Below are positions 6,815-13,581 of a stretch of 15,778 bases of DNA, piece by piece (positions within the stretch are counted from its first letter, which is position 1; each line of letters starts with the position of its first letter). The translations under genes were made by a program, and so were the position numbers. The notes under the pieces were generated by a model, which searched no databases, was not told the origin of the DNA, and saw only the letters and a list, made by a program, of their open reading frames with translations. The stretch covers positions 1 to 15,778 of the forward strand of contig UQHW01000039.1 of assembly GCA_900540935.1 (NCBI GenBank), written 5' to 3'. Origin of the DNA: an uncultured Collinsella sp. (GTDB lineage Bacteria > Actinomycetota > Coriobacteriia > Coriobacteriales > Coriobacteriaceae).

Positions 6815-8005
6815 ATGATTAACGAAACCATGTATGCTCGTGGTGCGGAAAGCTCCATCATCCGCGAGATTTTTAGCTATGGCCTTGAGCGCAAGGCGCA
6901 AATCGGCGCGGAAAACGTGTCCGATTTCTCGCTGGGCAACCCGAGCGTTCCGGCGCCCGCTGCCGTGGCGGAGTCCATCAAAAAGGCGCTTGAACTGCCG
7001 AGTGACCAGCTGCACGGTTATACGCCCGCTCCGGGCCTGCCGCAGTGCCGTACCGCCGTGGCTGAGTCGCTCAACCGTCGCTTCGGTACGAGCTATGAGG
7101 GCAAGGATGTCTTTATGACCGTGGGCGCGGCGGCTTCGCTCACCTGTACGCTCAACGCCGTTACGAATCCGGGCGACGAGGTTATCGCCATTGCGCCGTA
7201 TTTTCCGGAGTATCGCGTGTGGATTGAGAAGGCTGGCTGCACGTGTGTCGAGGCGCTTGCCAATGAGGATACATTCCAGCTGAGCGTGGACAACGTGCTC
7301 AAGGCGATTACCGATAAGACGGCAGCTGTCATCATCGACTCGCCGAATAACCCGACCGGTGCTGTGTATACGCGCGATACGCTGACGCGACTGGCCAATG
7401 TTTTACGCGAGGTCAACGCCAAGCGCGATCCCGAGAACCCGATTATGCTCATCTCGGATGAGCCGTATCGCGAGATTGTCTATGGCGCCGAGGTGCCTTG
7501 GGTGCCTTCGATCTACGAGCACACCATCGTGTGCTACTCGTATTCCAAGTCGCTGTCGCTGCCGGGCGAGCGCGTGGGGTGGATCCTGGTTCCCAATACG
7601 AACCCTCAGGCAGCTCGTCTAATGCCCGCCGTTGCCGGTGCCGCCCGTACGCTGGGCTTCGTGTGCGCGCCGGCGCTCTTCCAGCGCGTAATTATCGACT
7701 GCATCGATGAGCCGAGTGACGTTGAGGCCTATGCACGCAACCGCACCGCGCTTACCGATGCACTAGCGGAGTACGGCTACACCTATGTTGAGCCGGATGG
7801 TGCATTCTACCTGTGGGTGAAGGCGCTGGAGCCCGATGCGAACGCTTTCTGCGAGCGCGCGAAGAAGTATGAGCTGCTCGCGGTGCCCTCGGACAGTTTT
7901 GGCATGCCGGGCTGGTTCCGCTTGGGCTACTGCGTGAGCTACGAGACCATCGTCAATTCGTTGCCTGCCTGGAAGCAACTGGCCGACGAATATCGTCGAA
8001 AGTAA
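6815..8005 (+). CDS. PLP-dependent class I/II aminotransferase (396 aa)
   Basis: A cytoplasmic fold-type I enzyme that moves an amino group between an amino acid and a 2-oxo acid using pyridoxal phosphate. The PLP lysine is K245 in SYSKSLSLPGERVGW. SPNNPTGAVY and ISDEPYREIVY supply the cofactor-binding asparagine and the aspartate/tyrosine pair, and the N-terminal LGNPS motif is typical of COG0436-type aspartate/alanine-like aminotransferases. The frame is open back to 6716, but that start lies in the palindrome. ATG 6815 has AAAGGGGAA just upstream and begins the conserved protein. It is probably a single-gene unit between the ftsH terminator and a hairpin at 8034-8064. The substrate cannot be read from the sequence; aspartate, alanine or aromatic amino acids are all possible. 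Confidence 0.92.
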   Translation: MINETMYARGAESSIIREIFSYGLERKAQIGAENVSDFSLGNPSVPAPAAVAESIKKALELPSDQLHGYTPAPGLPQCRTAVAESLNRRFGTSYEGKDVFMTVGAAASLTCTLNAVTNPGDEVIAIAPYFPEYRVWIEKAGCTCVEALANEDTFQLSVDNVLKAITDKTAAVIIDSPNNPTGAVYTRDTLTRLANVLREVNAKRDPENPIMLISDEPYREIVYGAEVPWVPSIYEHTIVCYSYSKSLSLPGERVGWILVPNTNPQAARLMPAVAGAARTLGFVCAPALFQRVIIDCIDEPSDVEAYARNRTALTDALAEYGYTYVEPDGAFYLWVKALEPDANAFCERAKKYELLAVPSDSFGMPGWFRLGYCVSYETIVNSLPAWKQLADEYRRK

Positions 8006-8033
8006 AGCGCTCTGCTTACAATGTTTTACGTGA

Positions 8034-8064
8034 AACGGGGTTTGGTTTTAAGCCAGACCCCGTT
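8034..8064 (+). terminator. Hairpin after the aminotransferase gene, weak terminator candidate
   Basis: AACGGGGTTTGG (8034-8045) pairs with CCAGACCCCGTT (8053-8064) with one wobble; the loop is TTTTAAG. The following bases, GTCTATG, hold few T, so termination would be weak. On the minus strand it reads GGGGTCTGGCTTAAAA, which resembles the arm of the palindrome at 6695-6754 and may mark a related repeat. Confidence 0.5.
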
Positions 8065-8121
8065 GTCTATGCCGTTGTGTGATTGGGATGAAGCAGTTTT
8101 ACGACTGCCGAAAGCTATGCG

Positions 8122-8127
8122 TACAAT
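8122..8127 (+). promoter_or_regulatory. Candidate -10 box (TACAAT) for the PHP phosphatase gene
   Basis: TACAAT, preceded by ATGCG, lies 37 bp before the start codon. A poor -35 candidate, TTTACG (8098-8103), stands 18 bp upstream. A second TACAAT at 8017-8022 is further away and precedes the hairpin at 8034-8064. Confidence 0.45.
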
Positions 8128-8164
8128 GAATATACGCGACGGCCATACTGGACAAGGAGACCTG

Positions 8165-8986
8165 ATGCCCTACCTTCTTTCTTGTGATATTCATACTCAT
8201 ACGTTGTTCTCCGCGCATGCGTACTCAACCATTGAGGAGAATGTGTACTGGGCGGCGGAACGTGGCCTGCAGGTGCTCGGATCTGCCGACCATCTGAGCT
8301 CGATGGTTACGGCTTGCCCCAACGACCTGCGCAGTTTCCAGTTCTTTATTAACCAGGATATCTGGCCGCGCATTTGGAGCGGCGTGCTGGTGCTTCGCGG
8401 CGCCGAGGTCGATATCGTTTCGCTGGACGGAAGCTTGTTTGGCGAGGACATTCCCGTGTCGCTCGATATTGCCGGCGATTCGTACAGTCACCAGCATTCG
8501 CTGTTCGATTTGGTGACGCGTAATTTGGATTATTTGGTGGCAAGCGTGCATAATCCGCAGTTTGCCGAAGGCGCGACGCTCGCCCAAACGACCCAGATGT
8601 ATATCAATGCCCTGGAGCATCCCAAGGTGTTCATGCTTGGGCATACGGGTCGTTCGGGCGTGCCGTTCGATATCGATGAGGTGCTACTGGCGGCCAAGGC
8701 CAAGCACAAGATTATCGAGATTAACAACCATAGTCTTGAGCATGGTGCCGACACTGAGCATTGGGCCGTATGTCGCAAGATCGCCGAGCGCTGCGCCGAG
8801 CTGGGCGTGGGAATTGGTGTGTCGACCGATGCCCACATTGGTATGGTCATTGGCAAGCTCGAGCACGCCCGCAAGTTGCTCGACGAGATTCACTTCCCGC
8901 TGGACCTGATCGTGACGCGCGACCGCGAGACGCTGCTGCGCGAGATGGCGGCAGCCGGCGTATGCGACCTGCGCAAGGGGATGTAA
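8165..8986 (+). CDS. PHP-domain phosphatase, YcdX-like (273 aa)
   Basis: A polymerase-and-histidinol-phosphatase (PHP) domain metal-dependent phosphoesterase. All nine residues expected for a YcdX-type three-metal site can be placed: H10, H12, H18, H43, E81, H129, H160, D222 and H224. The order and spacing are close to E. coli YcdX. Motifs include DIHTHTLFSAHAYST (8-22), ADHLSS (41-46), IEINNHSLEHG (184-194) and STDAHIG (220-226). The frame is open from 8021, but ATG 8165 has AAGGAGA upstream and starts the conserved domain. The protein is probably cytoplasmic with an unknown phosphate-ester substrate. It is less like true histidinol phosphatase, and no his genes lie nearby. It converges on the rlmD-type gene across a shared terminator. 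Confidence 0.9.
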   Translation: MPYLLSCDIHTHTLFSAHAYSTIEENVYWAAERGLQVLGSADHLSSMVTACPNDLRSFQFFINQDIWPRIWSGVLVLRGAEVDIVSLDGSLFGEDIPVSLDIAGDSYSHQHSLFDLVTRNLDYLVASVHNPQFAEGATLAQTTQMYINALEHPKVFMLGHTGRSGVPFDIDEVLLAAKAKHKIIEINNHSLEHGADTEHWAVCRKIAERCAELGVGIGVSTDAHIGMVIGKLEHARKLLDEIHFPLDLIVTRDRETLLREMAAAGVCDLRKGM

Positions 8987-9005
8987 CGAGACTCATATGT
9001 CCAAC

Positions 9006-9039
9006 GAAAGGGGGCGGTCCAGACGGGCCGCCCCCTTTC
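9006..9039. terminator. Bidirectional terminator between the PHP phosphatase and methyltransferase genes
   Basis: A 15-bp stem with one wobble pairs 9006-9020 (GAAAGGGGGCGGTCC) with 9025-9039 (GGGCCGCCCCCTTTC) around the loop AGAC. It lies 19 bp after the phosphatase stop codon and 26 bp beyond the stop of the minus-strand gene, and reads as a GC-rich stem with a short T-run from both sides. Confidence 0.85.
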
Positions 9040-9065
9040 CTGTCCCAAAAATCTACCGGGGTGGA

Positions 9066-10514
9066 TTAGCGGCGCTCGAGGACCGCGACGGTCTCGGTGT
9101 GGTCGGTATGAGGGAACATGTCGACTGGCGTGATCTTGAGCAGGCGATAGCCACCGTCGAGGAGCTGGTGCAGGTCGCGCTCTTGGGTGGCGGGATTGCA
9201 GCTGATATAGGTGATGCGGCGCGGCTTAAGTGCGCAGGCGGCCTCAAGAAACTCGGGCGTGGAGCCGGCGCGCGGCGGGTCGATGGAGAGAACGTCGACG
9301 CGCTCGTTGTTATCGGCGGCGTCCAAGATGTAGTCGGTGGCGTCGTCGGCCATAAACCAAGCGCTGCGGGTGAGGCCGTTGAGCTCGGCATTGCGACGTG
9401 CGTCGGCAATGCCCGCCGGGTTGCGCTCCACGCCGAGCAGCATAATGCCGACACCTCTGTCCTGGGCGGCTTTGGCTGCGCACAGGCCGATAGTTCCGCT
9501 ACCGCAATAGGCATCCATGAGTACGTCACCCTGCTGCAGGTCCATACCGTCAATGGCGAGCTGATAGAGCAGTTCGGTCTGCTGCGGGTTGGTCTGATAA
9601 AACGCGGTAGGGGAGATATCGAATTCGCAACCGAGCAGCTGGTCGCGCATGAACTCGGCGCCATAGACGATACGAGTCTCCTCACCCAAGATGGCGTTAC
9701 CGGGACGGCCATTGATATTTTGGGCAACGGTGACGATATGCGGATCGAGCGCCGCGACGGCCTCAAAGAACTCCTGCGCATGCGGTAAGTCACGCTGGGC
9801 GGTCACGAGCGTAACCATGACCTGGTCTGTACGCCAGCCGCAGCGGACGACGGCATAGCGAAGCAAACCAAGATGCTTGTCCTCATTAAAGGCGGGAATA
9901 TGCAGCCGCTCAGCTTCGCGTGCGATGCCGTTGAGAATCTGACGGGCACCCGGCGCCTCGACAGGACACTCGGGTACGGCAACGATCCTGTGCGTGCCGC
10001 GCTCAAAGAAACCGCAACGGACAGTGCCCTCCCTACCGGGAGCAAAGGGAGTGGCAGCCTTATGACGAAAGCCACGCGGCGCAGGATATTTACCCGGGTC
10101 GCCCAGGGTGACGCCCATACCGCGAATAGGGTCAACGGCGATACCCTCGCGCTCACAAAGCGAAGCAAAAAGCTCCCCCATGGCAGCCTGCTTAGCTGCC
10201 AACTGCTTTTTATAAGGACGATTGAGCGCCGTGCACCCACCGCAAGATTTCATGATCGAACAGGGAGACTTGGGGTCCACAGCCTTCCGCGCAGACGAAA
10301 CCGGATCTTTATGCGGGCGCTTGGAACGAGTCTGAGGCGCTTTATCCCCGCCTCGACGAGAGTCAGAACGCTTGCCCTTGGCCTTGCCCTTAGCCGACTT
10401 GCTTTTTGCAGCTTTAGAAGACTTGGATTTCGTAGAAGATTTCTCCTCCTTCGACCCCTCAGCCGCTTCCACCAAAGCACGACGAGCCCTACGCTCCGCA
10501 CGAGATTCTGCCAT
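9066..10514 (-). CDS. rlmD: TrmA/RlmD-family RNA (uracil-5-)-methyltransferase (482 aa)
   Basis: An S-adenosylmethionine-dependent enzyme that methylates C5 of a uridine, most likely in 23S rRNA (U1939- or U747-type sites). The iron-sulfur cysteines are C85, C91, C94 and C183 (C-x5-C-x2-C...C). The SAM-binding region includes FYQTNPQQTE and DAYCGSGTIGL (334-344), followed by DPPRAG (412-417). The catalytic cysteine is C439 in SCNPAT and the general base E474 is in HTETV. Instead of the usual N-terminal TRAM RNA-binding domain there is an 80-residue tail very rich in K, R, S and A, probably disordered and RNA-binding. ATG 10514 is preceded by a weak GTGGGG and a TACAAT box at 10554-10559. The exact target uridine, and RlmD versus RlmCD naming, cannot be settled here. 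Confidence 0.88.
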   Translation of the reverse strand: MAESRAERRARRALVEAAEGSKEEKSSTKSKSSKAAKSKSAKGKAKGKRSDSRRGGDKAPQTRSKRPHKDPVSSARKAVDPKSPCSIMKSCGGCTALNRPYKKQLAAKQAAMGELFASLCEREGIAVDPIRGMGVTLGDPGKYPAPRGFRHKAATPFAPGREGTVRCGFFERGTHRIVAVPECPVEAPGARQILNGIAREAERLHIPAFNEDKHLGLLRYAVVRCGWRTDQVMVTLVTAQRDLPHAQEFFEAVAALDPHIVTVAQNINGRPGNAILGEETRIVYGAEFMRDQLLGCEFDISPTAFYQTNPQQTELLYQLAIDGMDLQQGDVLMDAYCGSGTIGLCAAKAAQDRGVGIMLLGVERNPAGIADARRNAELNGLTRSAWFMADDATDYILDAADNNERVDVLSIDPPRAGSTPEFLEAACALKPRRITYISCNPATQERDLHQLLDGGYRLLKITPVDMFPHTDHTETVAVLERR

Positions 10515-10553
10515 GAATTAACCCCACTAATTTACAAATTGAAAGCTGCAAGC

Positions 10554-10559
10554 ATTGTA
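10554..10559 (-). promoter_or_regulatory. Candidate -10 box (TACAAT) for the RNA methyltransferase gene
   Basis: On the minus strand TACAAT lies 39 bp before the start codon, giving a leader of about 33 nt, much like the tail-anchored hypothetical gene. No good -35 box is visible 16-18 bp upstream. The rest of the 348-bp gap up to the ABC operon holds the large palindrome at 10622-10772 and the ABC promoter; I see no gene in it. Confidence 0.4.
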
Positions 10560-10621
10560 CCGTGCCAAGCTAGCGGACGATATGCAAGCGCCCATTTCCT
10601 GTCAGTGATAAGTCCAACGAC

Positions 10622-10772
10622 GTTTGCCCGGCGTGGGCGGGGAGCGGCGCGTAATTAAGTTTATCGCGAGTTCCGCACGCAAAGGAAAGCACTTAATGTG
10701 CTTTCCGTCTTGCGCAGGACTGTAGAGCAGGAAACTTAATTACGCGCCGCTCCCCGCCCACGCCGGGCAAAC
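10622..10772. repeat. 151-bp palindromic element with perfect 41-bp inverted ends (MITE-like)
   Basis: Bases 10622-10662 and 10732-10772 are exact reverse complements over 41 bp: a GC-rich outer part (starting GTTTGCCCGGCGTGGGC) and an AT-rich inner part (TAATTAAGTTT). The 69-bp middle is itself palindromic: GGAAAGCAC (10684-10692) pairs with GTGCTTTCC (10698-10706) around TTAAT, and CGCAA (10678-10682) with TTGCG (10710-10714). The whole could fold as one long cruciform or RNA hairpin. It encodes nothing and lies between two divergent genes. I see no clear target-site duplication. A non-autonomous mobile element or dispersed genomic repeat is the simplest reading. Confidence 0.8.
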
Positions 10773-10778
10773 CCTCCC

Positions 10779-10807
10779 TTGTACTTTATCAAGGTAGAGT
10801 GTATGAT
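10779..10807 (+). promoter_or_regulatory. Candidate sigma-A promoter of the ABC importer operon
   Basis: TTGTAC (10779-10784) and TATGAT (10802-10807) are separated by 17 bp. The -10 box matches TATAAT at five of six bases; the -35 box keeps TTG. The start would be near 10814, with a leader of about 50 nt. The promoter begins only 7 bp beyond the large palindrome. Confidence 0.55.
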
Positions 10808-10825
10808 TCTGAACGTTACATGACT

Positions 10826-10845
10826 CACTTTACCTAACTAAAGTG
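10826..10845. promoter_or_regulatory. 20-bp dyad in the leader of the ABC importer operon
   Basis: CACTTTA (10826-10832) and TAAAGTG (10839-10845) are perfect 7-bp arms around CCTAAC. The dyad lies just after the predicted start of transcription and 17 bp before the start codon. It could be a repressor operator or a small hairpin near the ribosome-binding site (AAGGGGGAT, 10851-10859). Confidence 0.5.
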
Positions 10846-10862
10846 CCATCAAGGGGGATACC

Positions 10863-11723
10863 ATGAATACCGATATGTCTCGTCGTCAGTTCGTTGGTCT
10901 AGCCGGCTCACTCGCCACGGTGCTTGGCCTTGGTCTTGTCGGCTGCGGCGGTGGTGCCGGCAAGGGCTCCGCTGCCGGTTCTGCCGCAGCCAAGGACGTG
11001 AAGGGCGCTGCGGAGTCCAAGAAGCTCGTCGTGGGCTTTGACAAGTCCTATCCTCCGTATGGCTTTGTAGGCGACGATGGCGAGTACACCGGTTTTGACC
11101 TCGACCTTGCCAAGGCCGTTGCCGACAAGCAGGGCTGGGACGTTGAGTATGAGGCTATCGACTGGGATGCCAAGGACACGCTGCTCAACTCGGGTGCCAT
11201 CAACTGCATCTGGAACGGCTTTACCATGGAGGGCCGCGAGGACGACTACACGTTCTCCGAGCCTTACATGCTTAACGAGCAGGTGCTCGTGGTCAAGAAG
11301 GACGCGGGTATCAAGAGCTGGGACGATCTTGCCGGCAAGACCGTGATTACCCAGACTGATTCCGCCGCACAGGATGTGCTCGAGGGCGACCAGAAGGATC
11401 TGGCCGCGACGTTTGCCACGCTCGATACCATCGGTGAGTACAACACGGCGTTTATGCAGCTCGAGAGTGGTGCAGTCGATGCCGTTGCCTGTGACCTCTC
11501 GATCGCCCAGTATCAGCTTGCCGCTAAGCCCGATGCCTATACGCAGCTCGACAAGCCGCTGTCCAGCGAGCACTACGCCGTCGGCTTTAAGAAGGGCGAC
11601 ACCAAGTCCGCCGATGCCGTGACTGAGTCGCTCAAGGCGCTCTACGAGGACGGCACGGTTAAGGACCTGTGCGATAAATATGCAGATTACGGTCTTTCCT
11701 TCGACAACTGGGTTTTGAAATAG
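10863..11723 (+). CDS. Amino-acid ABC transporter substrate-binding lipoprotein (286 aa)
   Basis: The extracellular, membrane-tethered binding protein of a polar amino-acid importer (solute-binding family 3). The N-terminus reads SRRQFVG (6-12), a twin-arginine export motif, followed by a hydrophobic stretch and the lipobox L25-V-G-C28, so it is probably a Tat-exported lipoprotein. A G/A/S-rich linker (about 29-50) precedes the binding domain, which starts KKLVVGFDKSYPPYGF and contains GEYTGFDLDLAKAVA and the YTFSEPYM segment typical of the family. ATG 10863 has AAGGGGGAT upstream; an alternative ATG at 10875 would keep the arginine pair but shorten the leading part. It is first in an operon with permease and ATPase genes. 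The ligand is not readable; glutamine, cystine, histidine and others are possible. Confidence 0.93.
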   Translation: MNTDMSRRQFVGLAGSLATVLGLGLVGCGGGAGKGSAAGSAAAKDVKGAAESKKLVVGFDKSYPPYGFVGDDGEYTGFDLDLAKAVADKQGWDVEYEAIDWDAKDTLLNSGAINCIWNGFTMEGREDDYTFSEPYMLNEQVLVVKKDAGIKSWDDLAGKTVITQTDSAAQDVLEGDQKDLAATFATLDTIGEYNTAFMQLESGAVDAVACDLSIAQYQLAAKPDAYTQLDKPLSSEHYAVGFKKGDTKSADAVTESLKALYEDGTVKDLCDKYADYGLSFDNWVLK

Positions 11724-11828
11724 CGGCTTTCCGAGGCACCCGATTTTGCCGTTCAAACCGTCGCTTGCGTACATTTAGTACGCGGCGCTCCTCTTTCACG
11801 GCAAACTCGGGCACCTGGAAAACCCGCT
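11722..11828. repeat. About 107-nt imperfect palindrome between binding-protein and permease genes
   Basis: The segment from the stop codon of the binding-protein gene to about 11828 folds on itself around an ATTTA loop (11773-11777). GCGTAC (11767-11772) pairs with GTACGC (11778-11783). Further out, CCCGA...TTTGCCGT (11740-11752) pairs with ACGGCAAA...TCGGG (11798-11811), and GCGG pairs with CCGC at the ends. Arm symmetry is about 80 per cent in the parts I compared. It has no T-run at its 3' end. In the operon it could protect the binding-protein message and lower permease expression, as REP elements do in the malE-malF gap of E. coli. It may also be a dispersed repeat. Confidence 0.7.
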
Positions 11829-11873
11829 TTAGCATTGGGTTCACTGTTCTGTTGCTGTGAAAGAGAGCTTGGG

Positions 11874-12527
11874 TTGTCTATTCAGGTCATGATGCAGATG
11901 CTTGGCCAGGGATTCTTGGTCAGTTTGCAGTTGTTTGTGCTGACACTGCTGGGGTCGATTCCGCTGGGAATCCCCGTGGCGCTTATGCGCATGAGCAAAA
12001 TCGCGCCGCTTCGCTGGATTGCGCGCATCTACATTTCGGTCATGCGCGGTACGCCGCTCATGCTGCAGATGTTTGCCATCTACTTTGCCCCGTACTACGT
12101 GTTTGGCATTTCGCTCACGCCCGATTCCAAGTGGACGGCGTGCGTCGTGGCGTTCATCATCAACTACGCCGGTTACTTTGCCGAGATCTATCGCTCGGGC
12201 TTGCAGTCCATTCCGCGCGGTCAATACGAGGCTGCCGAGGTGCTGGGCTATTCGCGCGTGCAGACGTTTCTGTATATCGTGATGCCGCAGGTCGCCAAGC
12301 GTATTCTGCCGGCGATGGGCAACGAGATCATCACGCTGGTCAAGGACACGTCGCTGGCGTTTGCCATTGGCGTGGGTGAGATGTTCTCGACGGCCAAGGC
12401 GCTGGTCGCCTCGCAGGTGAGCATGGTGCCGTTTGCGATCGCGGCGCTGATTTACTGGGTCTTTAATTTCGTCGTCGAGATGCTGCTGGGCGCCGCCGAG
12501 AAAAAATTGGATTACTACCATGATTAA
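11874..12527 (+). CDS. Amino-acid ABC transporter permease (217 aa)
   Basis: The inner-membrane channel subunit of a polar amino-acid importer (HisM/GlnP-like). It has about five hydrophobic segments (roughly 12-38, 52-78, 88-106, 150-178 and 184-206). The cytoplasmic EAA loop that contacts the ATPase is clear: SIPRGQYEAAEVLGYS (112-127). The frame is open from a TTG at 11835. I chose TTG 11874 because AAAGAGAG lies 6-12 nt before it and the protein then starts with a short amphipathic segment; ATG 11889 or 11892 are alternatives with a poorer ribosome-binding site. The gene follows the binding-protein gene after a 150-bp gap that holds a long hairpin. Its end overlaps the ATPase start by 8 bp, which indicates translational coupling. 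Confidence 0.92.
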   Translation: MSIQVMMQMLGQGFLVSLQLFVLTLLGSIPLGIPVALMRMSKIAPLRWIARIYISVMRGTPLMLQMFAIYFAPYYVFGISLTPDSKWTACVVAFIINYAGYFAEIYRSGLQSIPRGQYEAAEVLGYSRVQTFLYIVMPQVAKRILPAMGNEIITLVKDTSLAFAIGVGEMFSTAKALVASQVSMVPFAIAALIYWVFNFVVEMLLGAAEKKLDYYHD

Positions 12528-13284
12528 TTCGGTAATGAATATATCGAACGCGCGTAAGGCGTTTGGCGGCAATGAGGTGCTCAAGGATATCTCGCTTGAG
12601 GTGAAGCGTGGCGAGGTCGTGGCGATTATCGGGCCTTCGGGTGGCGGCAAGTCCACGCTGCTGCGGTGTGCCACGCTGCTCGAGACACTCGACGGAGGCT
12701 CGCTCTCGTTTGGCGACCTTGCCGTTGCGACGGATGCGGGTTCGGGCGCGGTCTATGCGAAGGGCGATGTGCCCAAGCAGGCGCGCTCGCGATTCGGCCT
12801 GGTGTTCCAAAATTACAACCTGTTCCCGCACTATACGGTGATGAAAAACATCACCGATGCGCCGATTCGCGTGCTTAAGCGTCCGCGCGAGCAGGCGGAA
12901 GCCCGCGCTCACGAGCTGATTGCACAAATGGGGCTGACGGGCAACGAGAACAAGGTGCCGTGTGAGCTTTCGGGCGGTCAGCAACAGCGTGTGAGTATCG
13001 CCCGCGCCCTGGCGCTCGATCCGGAAATCTTATTCTTTGACGAGCCGACCTCGGCGCTCGATCCCGAGCTAACGGCCGAGGTGCTGCGTGTCATTAAAGA
13101 CCTGGCGGCGCAGAATATGACGATGGTGATCGTGACCCATGCGATGCAGTTTGCGCGCGATGTTGCCGATCGCGTGGTCTTTATGGACGGAGGCCGCATT
13201 GTCGAGGAGGGCCCGGCCGAGCAGGTTATCGATCATCCGCGTGAGCAACGTACCCGTGAGTTCTTGAGTCGTATCGAGGGCTAA
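12520..13284 (+). CDS. Amino-acid ABC transporter ATP-binding protein, GlnQ-like (254 aa)
   Basis: The cytoplasmic ATPase that drives the importer. Walker A is GPSGGGKST (38-46, K44), the Q-loop glutamine Q97 is in FQNYNLFPHYTV, the signature LSGGQQQR is at 150-157, Walker B is LFFDEPTSALDPE (171-183, D174/E175) and the switch histidine is H207. An insert of about 15 residues between strands (about 67-85, DAGSGAVYAKGDVPK) is somewhat unusual but common in this subgroup. ATG 12520 lies in the end of the permease gene. An internal ATG at 12535 has no better ribosome-binding site, and reinitiation from the permease stop is likely. It ends the three-gene operon, followed by a terminator. Confidence 0.95.
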   Translation: MINSVMNISNARKAFGGNEVLKDISLEVKRGEVVAIIGPSGGGKSTLLRCATLLETLDGGSLSFGDLAVATDAGSGAVYAKGDVPKQARSRFGLVFQNYNLFPHYTVMKNITDAPIRVLKRPREQAEARAHELIAQMGLTGNENKVPCELSGGQQQRVSIARALALDPEILFFDEPTSALDPELTAEVLRVIKDLAAQNMTMVIVTHAMQFARDVADRVVFMDGGRIVEEGPAEQVIDHPREQRTREFLSRIEG

Positions 13285-13305
13285 GCTCAGCTATGTATTG
13301 AGAAG

Positions 13306-13346
13306 AAGCCGCCGCGGGTCTTATGGACTGCGGCGGCTTTTATTTG
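13306..13346 (+). terminator. Rho-independent terminator of the ABC importer operon
   Basis: AAGCCGCCGC (13306-13315) pairs with GCGGCGGCTT (13330-13339), with an inner GTC/GAC pairing around a TTATG loop. It is followed by a T-rich tail (TTTTATTTG, 13338-13346). It starts 21 bp after the ATPase stop codon. Confidence 0.9.
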
Positions 13347-13581
13347 TATCGATGGGGTTTAATAATCGCCTGGCATACTTGCTCTGTCCTCTCGCCGCCT
13401 GTATTCATACGTGCGCCGAAAGGTATGCATGGACAGCCGCCCGTGAGGGTAGGGTGGTGGCATAGGACATTTGGAGGGTGAGTCGGCTCGGCTGCCGACC
13501 ATGCTGCTCCCGGGATGGCACCGACCGCGAACTCTCCCCGTTGGCGTCGCGCATTGCGCGCGGCCCTGCAAGGAGGTCATC
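13347..13581 (+). other. 235-bp gap with a structured leader before the EF-G-like gene
   Basis: No gene is supported here, though the frame of the downstream gene is open from 13471. The gap contains several hairpin-forming parts: GTCGGC (13482-13487) with GCCGAC (13494-13499), and CGCGC (13548-13552) with GCGCG (13556-13560) near the ribosome-binding site. A weak promoter-like pair is TTGCTC (13379-13384), 17 bp, TATTCA (13402-13407). The leader may influence translation of the downstream gene. I cannot assign it to a known riboswitch class. Confidence 0.3.

Noticed and set aside
10622..10772. Large palindrome read as a simple terminator
   Set aside because: It has no T-run on either strand and lies upstream of both flanking genes, so neither gene needs termination there.
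13505..13581. T-box-like leader (GGATGGCACCGACCGCG) before the EF-G-like gene
   Set aside because: The T-box core AGGGTGGTACCGCG is not matched, no specifier stem or terminator is seen, and the downstream gene is not a tRNA synthetase or amino-acid gene.
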